Shown here piece after piece: positions 23,817-32,817 of a stretch of 64,000 nt of DNA. Numbering within the stretch: the first letter of the stretch is position 1; every line of letters starts with the position of its first letter. This stretch comes from Microlunatus endophyticus. Its GTDB lineage: Bacteria > Actinomycetota > Actinomycetes > Propionibacteriales > Propionibacteriaceae. Where the stretch lies: the NCBI RefSeq assembly GCF_014646195.1, contig NZ_BMMZ01000016.1, forward strand, positions 1 to 64,000. Direction: 5' to 3'. The notes under the pieces are model-generated. The model was not told where the DNA came from and did no database searches. It was given only the letters and a program-made list of their open reading frames with translations. Position numbers and translations under genes: made by a program.

Positions 23817-23857
23817 TCATCGGTGATGATCATGGAAACCGCGGTCGTGGGCTGATC

Positions 23858-24547
23858 ATGCCGGTCTCGTCGCGGGACGTGTTGTCCCGGCTCGACCACC
23901 GGGTCCCGCCGACGGTGGTCGCGAGCCTGGAGTCGGTCCGTTCGCAGGCACCGGTGGTGGCCCGGCCGGCGGCCAGCGTAGTGCTGTTGCGTGATCATGG
24001 AACCGACGGCGTGACCGGGCTGGAGACCTACGCTCTGCACCGGCACTCCCGGATGCCGTTCGCCGCCGGCATGGTCGTCTTTCCCGGTGGGCGCGTCGAT
24101 CCGTCCGACGGCGTACCCGATGTCGATCATGGTCTCGGTGATCCGGCGCTGCTGGCCTGTGCCGTCCGCGAGACGGAGGAGGAGACCGGGGTCCGGCTCG
24201 ATCCCGCGGACCTGCGCCCGTGGGCGCACTGGATCACGCCCGAGGCCGAACCGCGACGTTACGACACCTTCTTCTACCTGGCAGCACTTCCGGCCGGACA
24301 GCAGGCGGCCGACATCTCCGGCGAGACGTCGGCGGCCGAGTGGCGGAGTCCGCAACAACTGTTGTCCGCCGCGGATGCCGGGGAGATCGCCATGTTGCCG
24401 CCGACCCGTTCGATCTTGATCGAGCTGGCTGCCTGCTCCACAGTCCGCCAGGCGCTGGCGTCGGCATCCGATCGCATCGTCGAGACGGTTGTCCCGGTGG
24501 CCGTCAACGGACCCGAGGGCTGGGTCTTCGAATATGGGAGAGGTTGA
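23858..24547 (+). CDS. Nudix hydrolase
   Basis: 229 residues. The Nudix box is divergent at its start but clear: FPGGRVDPSD, then ~25 residues, then AVRETEEETGVRLD. A long insert between the GG and RExxEE parts is typical of NUDT19-like proteins. ATG 23858 lies in the sequence TGATCATG. Its stop overlaps the next gene (TGATG). The substrate is unknown; CoA derivatives are possible by family. Confidence 0.85.
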   Translation: MPVSSRDVLSRLDHRVPPTVVASLESVRSQAPVVARPAASVVLLRDHGTDGVTGLETYALHRHSRMPFAAGMVVFPGGRVDPSDGVPDVDHGLGDPALLACAVRETEEETGVRLDPADLRPWAHWITPEAEPRRYDTFFYLAALPAGQQAADISGETSAAEWRSPQQLLSAADAGEIAMLPPTRSILIELAACSTVRQALASASDRIVETVVPVAVNGPEGWVFEYGRG

Positions 24548-25341
24548 TGGCGTACGCCTACGAGCGGGTGAACCCCGTTGTGCAGAAGGTGCTGGCGCCC
24601 AATCCCGGGCCGATGACATTGGACGGCACCAACACCTGGGTGATCGGTGATCATGATCGGGTGATCATCGATCCGGGCCCACTCGACGAAGATCATCTCG
24701 ATCGGGTGCTGGCCGCCTGTGGTGGCCCGGCCGCCGCGGTCCTGATCACCCATCGCCATCATGATCACACCGACGGAGCCGCCCGGATGGCGGAGCTGGC
24801 CGGTTGTGCTGTCCGTGCCGCCGACGCGGCGTTCGCCACCTCCGAATCCGATCGGCTCCTCGACGGGCAGCGGATCGACCTCGACGGTCCGACCCTCCAG
24901 GTCGTCGCGACGCCGGGTCACACCAGCGACTCGACATCCTTCCTGCTGACCAGCGCCGACGCCCCGGCCTATCTGATCACCGGTGACATGGTGCTTGGCC
25001 GCGGTACGACGGTGATCACCTACCCGGACGGCGATCTCGGCGCCTACCTGGAGTCGCTGCAGACCATGATCGAGATCGTCGACCGCCACCAGGTGGCAGA
25101 GATTCTCCCCGGGCACGGCGATCGGGTAATCGAACCGGCGAAGGTGCTGCAGTACTACCGGCGGCATCGACTGGAACGCCTCGACCAGGTCCGGTCCGCC
25201 CGGGCCGCGGGGGATCGTACGGCCACCGAGATCGTCCGCCGCGTCTATGCCGGGGTCGACCCGTCGGTGTGGCCGGCGGCCGAGCAGTCGGTCCGGGCCC
25301 AGTTGGACTATCTCGACACAGTGGACGACACGGGGGGATAG
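24547..25341 (+). CDS. Metallo-beta-lactamase fold hydrolase
   Basis: 264 residues. The zinc motif is LITHRHHDHTDG (His69, His71, Asp73, His74), with PGHTSDS, GDMVLG and LPGHG as the later ligands. The C-terminal helical extension (YYRRHRLERLDQV ... VYAGVDPSVWPAAEQSV) is that of the LACTB2/Rv3677c group. Some members are single-strand endoribonucleases, others thioesterases. It is translationally coupled to the Nudix gene. Confidence 0.9.
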   Translation: MAYAYERVNPVVQKVLAPNPGPMTLDGTNTWVIGDHDRVIIDPGPLDEDHLDRVLAACGGPAAAVLITHRHHDHTDGAARMAELAGCAVRAADAAFATSESDRLLDGQRIDLDGPTLQVVATPGHTSDSTSFLLTSADAPAYLITGDMVLGRGTTVITYPDGDLGAYLESLQTMIEIVDRHQVAEILPGHGDRVIEPAKVLQYYRRHRLERLDQVRSARAAGDRTATEIVRRVYAGVDPSVWPAAEQSVRAQLDYLDTVDDTGG

Positions 25342-25431
25342 CCTCGGCCGGAGGTCGCCGGCCCTGCCTCCAGACCCGGACGACAGGCGATCCACAGCTG
25401 GCACATAGCTCGGCGAGCAACTGTGGGTGCC

Positions 25432-26922
25432 ATGAGCGATCAGCTGCCGGAACACCCGGCGGAGGGCGGACAGCAGCCCTCCGGTCATGCCTTCGGTGAT
25501 GCTTCTGCAACGGAGCCCACGCAACCCGTCGCACCCCAGACCAGCTTCGGCTTCGGGACCCAGCAACAGCATCAGCCTGGCTATCAGCAGCCTGGCTATC
25601 AGCAGCCTGGCTATCAGCAGCACGGCCAGGCCGGCTACGGCTTCGGCCAGGCGCCCTACGACCAGAGCGCCTCCTGGGGCAGCTACCAACAGCCCGGCCA
25701 GCAGCAGCAGACTAGCCAGCAGACTGGGCAGCAGCCCGGACACTGGTCGCTGCCGCCGCAGGCGCCGGCCCAACCTGTGGCGACCCGTGAAAGGAAGCGC
25801 CGCGGACCGGTGATGGTGGCCTCGCTCGCCCTGGCCGCGATGATCGGCGCCGGTGCCGGCATCGGGTCCTACGCATTCCTTGATCACGGATCGACCAGCG
25901 TCGCATCGCCGATCGGAGTCAGCACCCAACAGGCTCCACAACAGGCGAAGACGAACGGGACCATCGAGGCCGCCGCCAAGCGGATCCAACCCTCGGTCGT
26001 GACGATCACCGTCGTGTCGGGCTCCAGCGGCGACATCGGCAGCGGCATCGTACTCGACAAGCAGGGCCACATCCTCACCAACAACCACGTGGTCGCGTCA
26101 CTGTCACAGGACCAGAGCCAGGGTGGCGGTTTCGGGGGCGCCCAACAGAGCGGCACCTCCAAGATCACCGTCACCTTCAGCGACGGCCGGACGGCGACCG
26201 CCAAGGTGGTCGGCACCGACGAGACCGATGACTTGGCGGTGATCAAGGTCGACGGTGTGAGCAACCTGACGCCGGCAACCTTCGCCAAGACCAGCTCGCT
26301 GTCGGTCGGCCAGTCGGTCGTCGCCGTCGGCGCTCCGCTCGGCCTGTCCCAGACCGTGACCAGCGGCATCGTGTCCAACGTCGCCCGTCCGGTCCGTTCC
26401 GGTGAGAACAACGATGCGGTCTACATGGCGGTCCAGACCGATGCCGCGATCAACCCCGGCAACTCAGGCGGTCCGCTGGTCGACCTGAACGGTTCGGTCG
26501 TCGGCATCGATTCCTCGATCGCATCGACCAGTGACGACTCCGGCAGCGACAGCCAGTCCGGCAATATCGGCATCGGCTTCGCGATCCCGTCCGATGTCGC
26601 CGTACGGATCGCCTCGCAGCTGATCGACACCGGCAAGTCCTCTGACGCGGTCCTCGGCGTGACCATCTCCGGTACCGACGACAGTGAGCTCAGCTCGACC
26701 ACGACCGGTGTCGCCCTGCAGACCGTGCAGCCCAACAGCGCCGCGGCGAAGGCCGGCCTGCAGAAGGGCGATGTGGTGACCGCGCTGAACGGCTTCAAGG
26801 TGACCACGGCCGACGGGCTGATCGCCGCGACCCATTACTACGCGCCAGGCACCAAGGTCACCGTCACCTACCGGCGTGGCGGCCAGACGCGTACGACGCA
26901 GGCGACCCTCGGCTCCCAGTAG
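25432..26922 (+). CDS. HtrA/DegP-like membrane-anchored serine protease with PDZ domain
   Basis: 496 residues from ATG 25432. A disordered Gln/Pro/Gly-rich cytoplasmic N-terminus includes three tandem YQQPG units. It precedes one membrane segment (residues ~125-145), then the trypsin-like domain with His219 (NNHVV), Asp267 (DDLAVIK) and Ser345 (PGNSGGPL), then a PDZ domain. It would act outside the membrane in protein quality control or signalling. CCACAG at 25392-25397 and CTGTGG at 25421-25426 form an inverted repeat just before the start and could be an operator. Confidence 0.93.
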   Translation: MSDQLPEHPAEGGQQPSGHAFGDASATEPTQPVAPQTSFGFGTQQQHQPGYQQPGYQQPGYQQHGQAGYGFGQAPYDQSASWGSYQQPGQQQQTSQQTGQQPGHWSLPPQAPAQPVATRERKRRGPVMVASLALAAMIGAGAGIGSYAFLDHGSTSVASPIGVSTQQAPQQAKTNGTIEAAAKRIQPSVVTITVVSGSSGDIGSGIVLDKQGHILTNNHVVASLSQDQSQGGGFGGAQQSGTSKITVTFSDGRTATAKVVGTDETDDLAVIKVDGVSNLTPATFAKTSSLSVGQSVVAVGAPLGLSQTVTSGIVSNVARPVRSGENNDAVYMAVQTDAAINPGNSGGPLVDLNGSVVGIDSSIASTSDDSGSDSQSGNIGIGFAIPSDVAVRIASQLIDTGKSSDAVLGVTISGTDDSELSSTTTGVALQTVQPNSAAAKAGLQKGDVVTALNGFKVTTADGLIAATHYYAPGTKVTVTYRRGGQTRTTQATLGSQ

Positions 26923-26973
26923 CCCCGGCCAGGGCTCGGCTCGCTGCCGAGCCCGATTCGCACCAGCCGCCGA

Positions 26974-27022
26974 GATCCGCACCATCTGCAGCTGGTGCAG
27001 ACCTCGGCATCTGGTGCGGATC
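26974..27022. repeat. Intergenic double palindrome, copy 1
   Basis: GATCCGCACCA (26974-26984) and TGGTGCGGATC (27012-27022) are perfect inverted repeats. Inside them CTGCA (26986-26990) pairs with TGCAG (26996-27000). A closely similar structure occurs at 60496-60545. Here it lies between convergent htrA and crp-type genes and may act as a bidirectional terminator. Confidence 0.8.
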
Positions 27023-27056
27023 CGGGTGAGAGCCGAGGAGAGCTGGGGAGAACGGC

Positions 27057-27734
27057 CTAGCGGGCGCGGCGCTCCACCCGCTCGAGATCGATCAGCGTGA
27101 CCGAACGTGGCTCCAGCCGGATCCAGCCGCGGGCCGCGAAATCGGCCAGCGCCTTGTTGACGGTCTCCCGGGAGGCGCCGACCAGCTGGGCCAACTCCTC
27201 CTGCGTCAGATCGTGGTGGACGTGGATGCCGTCCTCGCGATGGTCGCCGAAGCGGGTGGCCAGATCCAGCAACGCCTTGGCCACCCGGCCGGGAACGTCG
27301 GAGAAGACCAGATCGGCGTTGGTGTCGTTGGCGCGGCGAAGCCGGCCGGCCAGCTGCCCGAGCAGCCCCTGGGCCACCTCCGGTCGCCCGACCAGCCACT
27401 TGTTGAGCACATCGTGTTCGAGGACCCGCAACTCGGCCGAGGTCACCGCCGTCGCAGTCGTCGACCGCGGCCCGGGATCGAATACCGACAACTCTCCGAA
27501 CATCTGTCCGGGCCCGAGAACCGCCATCAGATTCTCCCGGCCGGCCGAACCGCTGCGGCCCAGCTTGACCTTTCCGCTGACCACCACGTAGAGCCGGTCC
27601 TCGTTGTCGCCCTCGTGGAACAGGATCTCGCCCTTGGTGAGTTTGAGCGTCCCCATTGCGGCCGACAGCTCAGCCACAGCCTCGTCTTCAAGTCCCTTGA
27701 ACAGCGGAGCCTGTTTCAAGACTTCGGGGTCCAC
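27057..27734 (-). CDS. crp: Crp/Fnr-family transcription regulator
   Basis: 225 residues from a GTG with AGGAGG five bases upstream. Residues ~10-125 form a cyclic-nucleotide-binding barrel (GEILFHEGDNEDRLYVVVSG, FGELSVFDPGPRSTTATAV), whose FGELS and R-S/T-T phosphate-binding cassette predicts cAMP binding. Residues ~145-215 are the winged helix (LTQEELAQLVGASRETVNKA). It is the Rv3676/GlxR-type global regulator by sequence and by neighbours (MBL hydrolase, nth). Divergent nth starts 160 bp away. Confidence 0.93.
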   Translation of the reverse strand: MDPEVLKQAPLFKGLEDEAVAELSAAMGTLKLTKGEILFHEGDNEDRLYVVVSGKVKLGRSGSAGRENLMAVLGPGQMFGELSVFDPGPRSTTATAVTSAELRVLEHDVLNKWLVGRPEVAQGLLGQLAGRLRRANDTNADLVFSDVPGRVAKALLDLATRFGDHREDGIHVHHDLTQEELAQLVGASRETVNKALADFAARGWIRLEPRSVTLIDLERVERRAR

Positions 27735-27895
27735 GTGCCCTCCTGGTCATCTGCAATTTCCTCCGACAGGCTACCGTCATGGACCTCGCGATGCACCCGG
27801 GCGGGCGCGCGTCCGGCAGGACTGCGACCGGTCCGTGACCGAATGCAGCAGTGCGTGCGGCGGGGATTGTCATCGCTGATCAGTACCCTGATTCC

Positions 27896-28645
27896 ATGAC
27901 CTCAGGCCCGACCGGGAGCAGCCGTACCGCATCCAAGGCAGCCGCGACCGGTGAGGTGAGTCGTACGGCGCTGGTGCGGCGCGCCCGCACCATCAACAAG
28001 GTTCTGGCACAGACCTATCCGGACGCCCACACCGAGCTCGACTTCACCACGCCGCTGGAGTTGCTGGTGGCGACCATCCTGTCCGCGCAGACGACCGACA
28101 AGCGGGTCAACCTGGTCACGCCGGTGCTGTTCGCGAAGTATCCGGATGCGGCGGCGTACGCGTCCGCTGACCGCGCAGAGCTGGAGGCCCTGCTGCAGCC
28201 GACCGGCTTCTTCCGGGCCAAGACCGACAGCGTGATGAAGCTCGGCGCGGCCCTGGTCGAGCGGTATCACGGTGAGGTGCCCGGCAAGCTGAAGGACCTT
28301 GTGACGCTGCCCGGGGTCGGCCGCAAAACGGCCAATGTGGTGCTCGGCAACGCGTTCGGCGTCCCGGGTATCACCGTCGACACCCACTTCGCCCGGCTGG
28401 TCAAGCGCTTCGGCTGGACCGAACAGAAGGACCCGGACAAGATCGAGGCCGAGGTCGGGTCGCTCTTTCCGCGCAAGGACTGGACCCAGCTCAGCCACAA
28501 CGTCATCTGGCACGGCAGGCGCCGCTGTCACGCCCGCAACCCTGCGTGCGGTGCCTGCCCGGTCGCCCGGTGGTGCCCGTCCTACGGCGAGGGACCGACC
28601 GATCCCGTCAAGGCGGCCAAACTCGTCCGGGAACCGCGAGGATGA
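27896..28645 (+). CDS. nth: Endonuclease III
   Basis: 249 residues from ATG 27896. The helix-hairpin-helix is LVTLPGVGRKTANVVL, catalytic Lys is in SAQTTDKRVN and Asp is in ITVDTHFAR. The four cysteines of the 4Fe-4S cluster lie at the end (CHARNPACGACPVARWC). It removes oxidised pyrimidines by glycosylase/lyase action. The ~30-residue N-terminal extension is typical of actinobacterial forms. It overlaps the following lipoprotein gene (ATGATG). Confidence 0.95.
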   Translation: MTSGPTGSSRTASKAAATGEVSRTALVRRARTINKVLAQTYPDAHTELDFTTPLELLVATILSAQTTDKRVNLVTPVLFAKYPDAAAYASADRAELEALLQPTGFFRAKTDSVMKLGAALVERYHGEVPGKLKDLVTLPGVGRKTANVVLGNAFGVPGITVDTHFARLVKRFGWTEQKDPDKIEAEVGSLFPRKDWTQLSHNVIWHGRRRCHARNPACGACPVARWCPSYGEGPTDPVKAAKLVREPRG

Positions 28646-29268
28646 TGCGCCGAGTCCTGATCGTGCTCGTGGCGGTGCTGTTCCTCGCCGGGTGCAGTGG
28701 GTCACCGTCGTCGACACCGTCGGTTCCGCCGACCGACCAACCCGCCTCCGCACCGCCGCCCGCCTCCAGCCACGAGCTGCGCAAGGCCCGGGTGCAGGCC
28801 GGCATCGCCGACTGCCCGGCCTCCACCGGCGATGCGGCCCTCGACAACGGCCTGCCCGACATCACCCTGGCCTGCCTGGGCAGCGACCGTACGGTCCGGT
28901 TGGCCGGGCTGCGCGGCAAGCCGATGGTGGTCAACATCTGGGCCCAGTGGTGCGGTCCGTGCCGGGTCGAGGCACCGCACCTGGCGGCCGTCGCCGAGCA
29001 GGCCGGCAACGACGTCCAATTCATCGGGATCGACTACGCCGACCCGGATCCAGCCGCGGCGATCGACTTCGCCAAGGATGCAGGCTGGACCTACCCGCAG
29101 CTCCAGGACTATCAGCAACGGGTCAAGGCACCGCTGAAGATCATCGGCATCCCGCAGACCTTCCTGGTCGACGCCAAGGGCAGGATCGTCTACCGGCAGG
29201 TCAGGCCCTTCTCCAGCGACACCCAGCTGCGCGCGCTGCTGCGCGACCAGCTCGGGGTGAAGCTGTGA
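28642..29268 (+). CDS. Thioredoxin-like lipoprotein (TlpA/ResA type)
   Basis: 208 residues. The signal peptide has lipobox LAGC (Cys18), followed by a Ser/Pro-rich linker and a TlpA-like fold with active site WCGPC (Cys104, Cys107) and cis-Pro in GIPQTFLVD. An extra cysteine pair (Cys58, Cys78) may form a structural disulfide. It is anchored outside the membrane and probably acts in disulfide reduction or cytochrome maturation. It is coupled by overlap to nth and to the Nudix gene, the order seen around Rv3672c-Rv3674c. Confidence 0.92.
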   Translation: MMRRVLIVLVAVLFLAGCSGSPSSTPSVPPTDQPASAPPPASSHELRKARVQAGIADCPASTGDAALDNGLPDITLACLGSDRTVRLAGLRGKPMVVNIWAQWCGPCRVEAPHLAAVAEQAGNDVQFIGIDYADPDPAAAIDFAKDAGWTYPQLQDYQQRVKAPLKIIGIPQTFLVDAKGRIVYRQVRPFSSDTQLRALLRDQLGVKL

Positions 29269-30002
29269 GCGGACGGCCGTTGCTGCTGCCGGACTGGCTG
29301 CAGCCGTTGCGGGACAGCCTGTCCCGCAACCTCGACAGCTGGCCGGACCGTACGCCACCACCCGAGCGAGCGGCCGGGACCGGCGGCCGCCCGGCGGGGG
29401 TGCTGGTGCTCTTCGGCGAGGATCGCGACGGCCCGGATCTGCTTTTCATCGAGCGATCGTCGGCTCTGCGGGCTCATCCCGGCCAGGTCGCCTTCCCGGG
29501 TGGCGGGATCGAGGACGTCGACACGGATATCGTCGCTGCCGCACTGCGCGAGGCGCACGAGGAGACCGGACTCGACCCGTCCGGCGTCGAGGTCTTCGGC
29601 GAACTCGACCCGCTCGGGCTGTCCGTCTCCGGATTCCAGGTCACTCCGGTGCTGGCCTGGTGGCGCGACCAGTCACCGGTCGCGGTGGTCGATCCCGGCG
29701 AGGTCGCAGCTGTGCAGCGCATCCCGATCAGCGCCCTGACCGACCCGAACAACCGCTACGTCACCGTGCACCCGCGCGGGCATCGCGGGCCCGGATTCCT
29801 GATCGGCGACCTGTTGATCTGGGGCTTCACCGCCTACGTGCTGGACGGCATTCTCACCCGCGGTGGCTGGCAGCGCCCGTGGGACAACCGCCGCACGATG
29901 GCGGTACCGTCGCGCTATCTGGGCCGGCAGCCGGTGGCCGGTCCCGATCTCGACGCACCCGATCTCGATACACCGGCAGGAGCCGAACCCCATGACATCT
30001 GA
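29265..30002 (+). CDS. Nudix hydrolase, CoA pyrophosphatase type
   Basis: 245 residues from GTG 29265 (GTGA overlap). The CoA-type signature LLFIERSSALRAHPGQVAFP precedes the Nudix box GGGIEDVDTDIVAAALREAH, then EETGLD. Family members cleave CoA to 4'-phosphopantetheine and ADP. The last ~40 residues are a Pro/Asp-rich tail. The stop overlaps the start of the HD-domain gene. Confidence 0.9.
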   Translation: MSGRPLLLPDWLQPLRDSLSRNLDSWPDRTPPPERAAGTGGRPAGVLVLFGEDRDGPDLLFIERSSALRAHPGQVAFPGGGIEDVDTDIVAAALREAHEETGLDPSGVEVFGELDPLGLSVSGFQVTPVLAWWRDQSPVAVVDPGEVAAVQRIPISALTDPNNRYVTVHPRGHRGPGFLIGDLLIWGFTAYVLDGILTRGGWQRPWDNRRTMAVPSRYLGRQPVAGPDLDAPDLDTPAGAEPHDI

Positions 30003-30699
30003 GCCCGCCGCGACATCTGAGCCCGCCGCGACCACCGATCTGCGGTCCGACCTGCTCGAACAGTTCGAGAAGCTGCTGCCCGGACATCGCGACATCGGCG
30101 AGGAGCTGGCGGAGCGGTATGCCGAGCCGCACCGGCATTATCACGGCCTCGGTCACCTGGCCTTCGTACTGGATCGGATCGACGCCTTCGCCACCGGCAG
30201 TCACGACCTCTTCTCGGTCCGGCTCGCAGCCTGGTTCCACGACGCGGTCTATGCGATCCCGCCGGGGCAGATCAGCAACGAGGAAGCCTCGGCGCGGCTG
30301 GCGATCCGGACGCTGGTCCGGTCCGGATTCGAGCAGGAGGAGCTCGGCGAGATCGCCCGGCTCGTCCGGCTGACCGAGCAGCACCGCACCTCGGGATCGG
30401 ACATCAACGGCGAGCTGCTGTGCGATGCCGACCTGGCGATCCTGGCCTCGCCGGCCGAGGAGTACCGGCGCTACGTCGACGCGGTCCGCGCCGAATACTC
30501 GCGGCTCAGCGACGAGGAGTTCGCGGCCGGCCGGTTGCAGGTGCTGCTCTCGCTCGGCGGCCGGACGCTCTTCCGCACCCACGCCGGTCGCAAGATCAAC
30601 TCCGTGGCGCAGCAGAATCTGGCGAGCGAGGCGCTGGAGTTGATCGACCGGCTCGGTGTCCGTGACGATCTCGATCCCGAGGCCTGGCCGCTCGCCTGA
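29992..30699 (+). CDS. HD-domain predicted metal-dependent phosphohydrolase
   Basis: 235 residues from ATG 29992. After a repetitive start (SEPAAT twice) the core shows HRHYHGLGHLAFVLDRID, LAAWFHDAVYAIPP and LLCDADLAILASP, which are the metal ligands of an HD fold. The sequence resembles actinobacterial proteins annotated as predicted metal-dependent HD phosphohydrolases. The substrate is unknown. It is the last gene of the nth operon and converges on the ABC permease. Confidence 0.88.
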   Translation: MTSEPAATSEPAATTDLRSDLLEQFEKLLPGHRDIGEELAERYAEPHRHYHGLGHLAFVLDRIDAFATGSHDLFSVRLAAWFHDAVYAIPPGQISNEEASARLAIRTLVRSGFEQEELGEIARLVRLTEQHRTSGSDINGELLCDADLAILASPAEEYRRYVDAVRAEYSRLSDEEFAAGRLQVLLSLGGRTLFRTHAGRKINSVAQQNLASEALELIDRLGVRDDLDPEAWPLA

Positions 30700-30718
30700 T
30701 CCCGGAGCTAGTCGAAGG

Positions 30719-31858
30719 TCAGTCCACCCCGCTGCTGCGCAGCGCCTCACGGACCGAGATCTTGGCTCCGGTGCGTAACAGCGCGTTGCCGTAGATCTTG
30801 GCGGCGGCGACGATCACGCCGACGGTTCCGGCAAGCAGGATCAGCAACGACAGCAGGGGTTCCCACCAGGCTGCCTCGGAGAGGAAGATCCGCAGCGGCA
30901 TGCCGACAGCGGCCGAGAACGGCACATAGGACATGATCGTCAGCACCAGGCTGTTGTCGTGGAAGAAGATCACCAGGAAGTACGGGATCATCACCAGCAT
31001 GGTGACCGGCGTGACCGTCGCCTGGATGTCCTCCTGCCGCGACACCAGCGACGCCGCGGCGGCGAACATCGATGCCAACAGGACGAAGCCGATCACGAAG
31101 AAGATCACGAACCAGGCGATCGGCGCGCCCAGCAGGGACAGTGTCGCCGACTCCCCGGTGACCGACAGTCCGATCACCGCGAAGGCACCGGTGACCACCA
31201 CCTGGGCGAAGGCGAGCAGGCTGTTGCCCAGGATCTTGCCGGTGAGCAGCGTCCGGGTGCTGATGGCCGAGATCAGGATCTCCACGATCCGGGTCTGTTT
31301 CTCCTCCACCACACTCTGGGCGATGGTGCCGCCGAAGGTCGCCGACGACATCAGGAAGATCAGCGCGAAACCGAACGCGGCGGCGTATCGCAGTCCGGGC
31401 GGGATGGTGGGCGGATCGAGCAGCGTCACCTGCGGCTTGACGCTGAGAGCAGCAACGAGCGCGTCGGGCGAGGACTCGTCGGCGATGATCCTGATCCCGG
31501 CCGGGCTCGACCGATCCGCGACGACGGCCGCATCGACCGTCCCGGCCCGCACCAGGGCGGTCGCCTCGGCGACCGAGCCGACGTGGCGGACCGCCAGACC
31601 GGAGGCCTGCTGCACGGCCGCGACGTCGCCTACTACCGCCACCGACGTCGTGGACGTCCGGCCGCCGAGCGTGCCTGCAGCGATCACACCGGCCAGCGCG
31701 GCGAGCAACATGATCCCGGTGGACACCTGGAAGGCACGGCTGCGCAGCCGGGTCAGGATCTCGCGTTCGGCGATCAGCCGGACGGCCTGGCCGAAGCTCA
31801 GGCCCGGTGTGGCCGCAGGTGCGGTGAGGCTCGGCGTCGTCGCCGGAGTGGTCGTCAC
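30719..31858 (-). CDS. ABC-2 type exporter permease (NatB-like)
   Basis: 379 residues. One N-terminal membrane segment (VSTGIMLLAALAGVIAAGTL) is followed by an extracytoplasmic domain of ~130 residues. Five to six C-terminal segments follow (YAAAFGFALIFLMSSATFGG through LLSLLILLAGTVGVIVAAA). EEKQTRIVEILISAISTRTL between segments is typical of NatB/ABC-2 permeases. It overlaps the ATPase gene by four bases. It probably exports sodium, a drug or a lipid-like substrate. Confidence 0.9.
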   Translation of the reverse strand: MTTTPATTPSLTAPAATPGLSFGQAVRLIAEREILTRLRSRAFQVSTGIMLLAALAGVIAAGTLGGRTSTTSVAVVGDVAAVQQASGLAVRHVGSVAEATALVRAGTVDAAVVADRSSPAGIRIIADESSPDALVAALSVKPQVTLLDPPTIPPGLRYAAAFGFALIFLMSSATFGGTIAQSVVEEKQTRIVEILISAISTRTLLTGKILGNSLLAFAQVVVTGAFAVIGLSVTGESATLSLLGAPIAWFVIFFVIGFVLLASMFAAAASLVSRQEDIQATVTPVTMLVMIPYFLVIFFHDNSLVLTIMSYVPFSAAVGMPLRIFLSEAAWWEPLLSLLILLAGTVGVIVAAAKIYGNALLRTGAKISVREALRSSGVD

Positions 31859-32739
31859 TGGATGACCTCCTTGAAGATCTCGGCCAGGCGCGGCCGACGG
31901 GGGGAGAAGCTGAGCACCGGTCCGCGGGCGACGGCCGCGGCCAGCACGGACTGGGCCGCCTCCGGCGATCCGGCGTCGAAGATCACGTTCGGCCCGTCGA
32001 AATCCCGGACGGTGATCCCGGGCTGGTCACGCAGCCAGCCCGCATCGGTCCCGAACGTTGCTTGGTAGGTGGTGCCTGCATAGCGGTCCCGCAACTCGTC
32101 CCGGGGCCCGGCGGCGCGGATCGTTCCGCCCGCGATGATCACCAGGTCGTCGCAGAGCTGTTCGACGATGTCCAGCTGATGGGAGGAGAACAGCACCGGA
32201 ACACCGGCCGCGGCCCGTTCGCGGAGGACCGCGAGGACCACGTCGACAGCCAGCGGATCCAGTCCGGAGAACGGCTCGTCCAGGATCAGCGCCTGCGGAT
32301 CGTGGACCAACGCGGCCGCGATCTGGGCACGCTGCTGGTTGCCCAGCGACAGGGTCTCCACCTTGTCGCCGGCCCGGTCGGACAACTCGAGCTTGGCCAG
32401 CAGATCGCTGGTGTTGTGGCGGGCCGCGCGCTGGCTGAGACCGTGCAGGCGGGCGAGGTAGACGAGCTGCTCGGCGACCGGCATCTTGGGATACAGCCCC
32501 CGCTCCTCGGGCATGTAGCCGAACCGGCGACGATCCGCCGGTGTCAGCAGCGCGCCGTCCAGGCGGACCTCGCCGCTGTCGGCGGTCAACACGCCCAGCA
32601 CGATCCGCATCGTGGTGGTCTTGCCGGCGCCGTTGCGGCCGACGAAGCCGGTGATCCGGCCTCCGGGCACGTCGAAGCTGACATCGGTGAGCACCTGTCG
32701 CGCGCCGAACGATCTGTTGATCTTGGTTATCTCCAGCAC
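31855..32739 (-). CDS. ABC transporter ATP-binding protein (NatA-like)
   Basis: 294 residues. Walker A is GRNGAGKTTTMRI, the signature is LSLGNQQRAQIAAAL, Walker B is ALILDEPFSGLDP and the H-loop is SSHQLD. The C-terminal ~80 residues are the DUF4162-like extension common in ABC-2 exporters. It works with the permease encoded immediately downstream. Confidence 0.93.
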   Translation of the reverse strand: MLEITKINRSFGARQVLTDVSFDVPGGRITGFVGRNGAGKTTTMRIVLGVLTADSGEVRLDGALLTPADRRRFGYMPEERGLYPKMPVAEQLVYLARLHGLSQRAARHNTSDLLAKLELSDRAGDKVETLSLGNQQRAQIAAALVHDPQALILDEPFSGLDPLAVDVVLAVLRERAAAGVPVLFSSHQLDIVEQLCDDLVIIAGGTIRAAGPRDELRDRYAGTTYQATFGTDAGWLRDQPGITVRDFDGPNVIFDAGSPEAAQSVLAAAVARGPVLSFSPRRPRLAEIFKEVIQ

Positions 32740-32817
32740 AGCATCAGGCTAGAAACCTCGGGGCCTCTCACGCATCCGTCGCCGGGTGGGAATTCCGCAT
32801 CCGCCCGCAGGTGGAGG

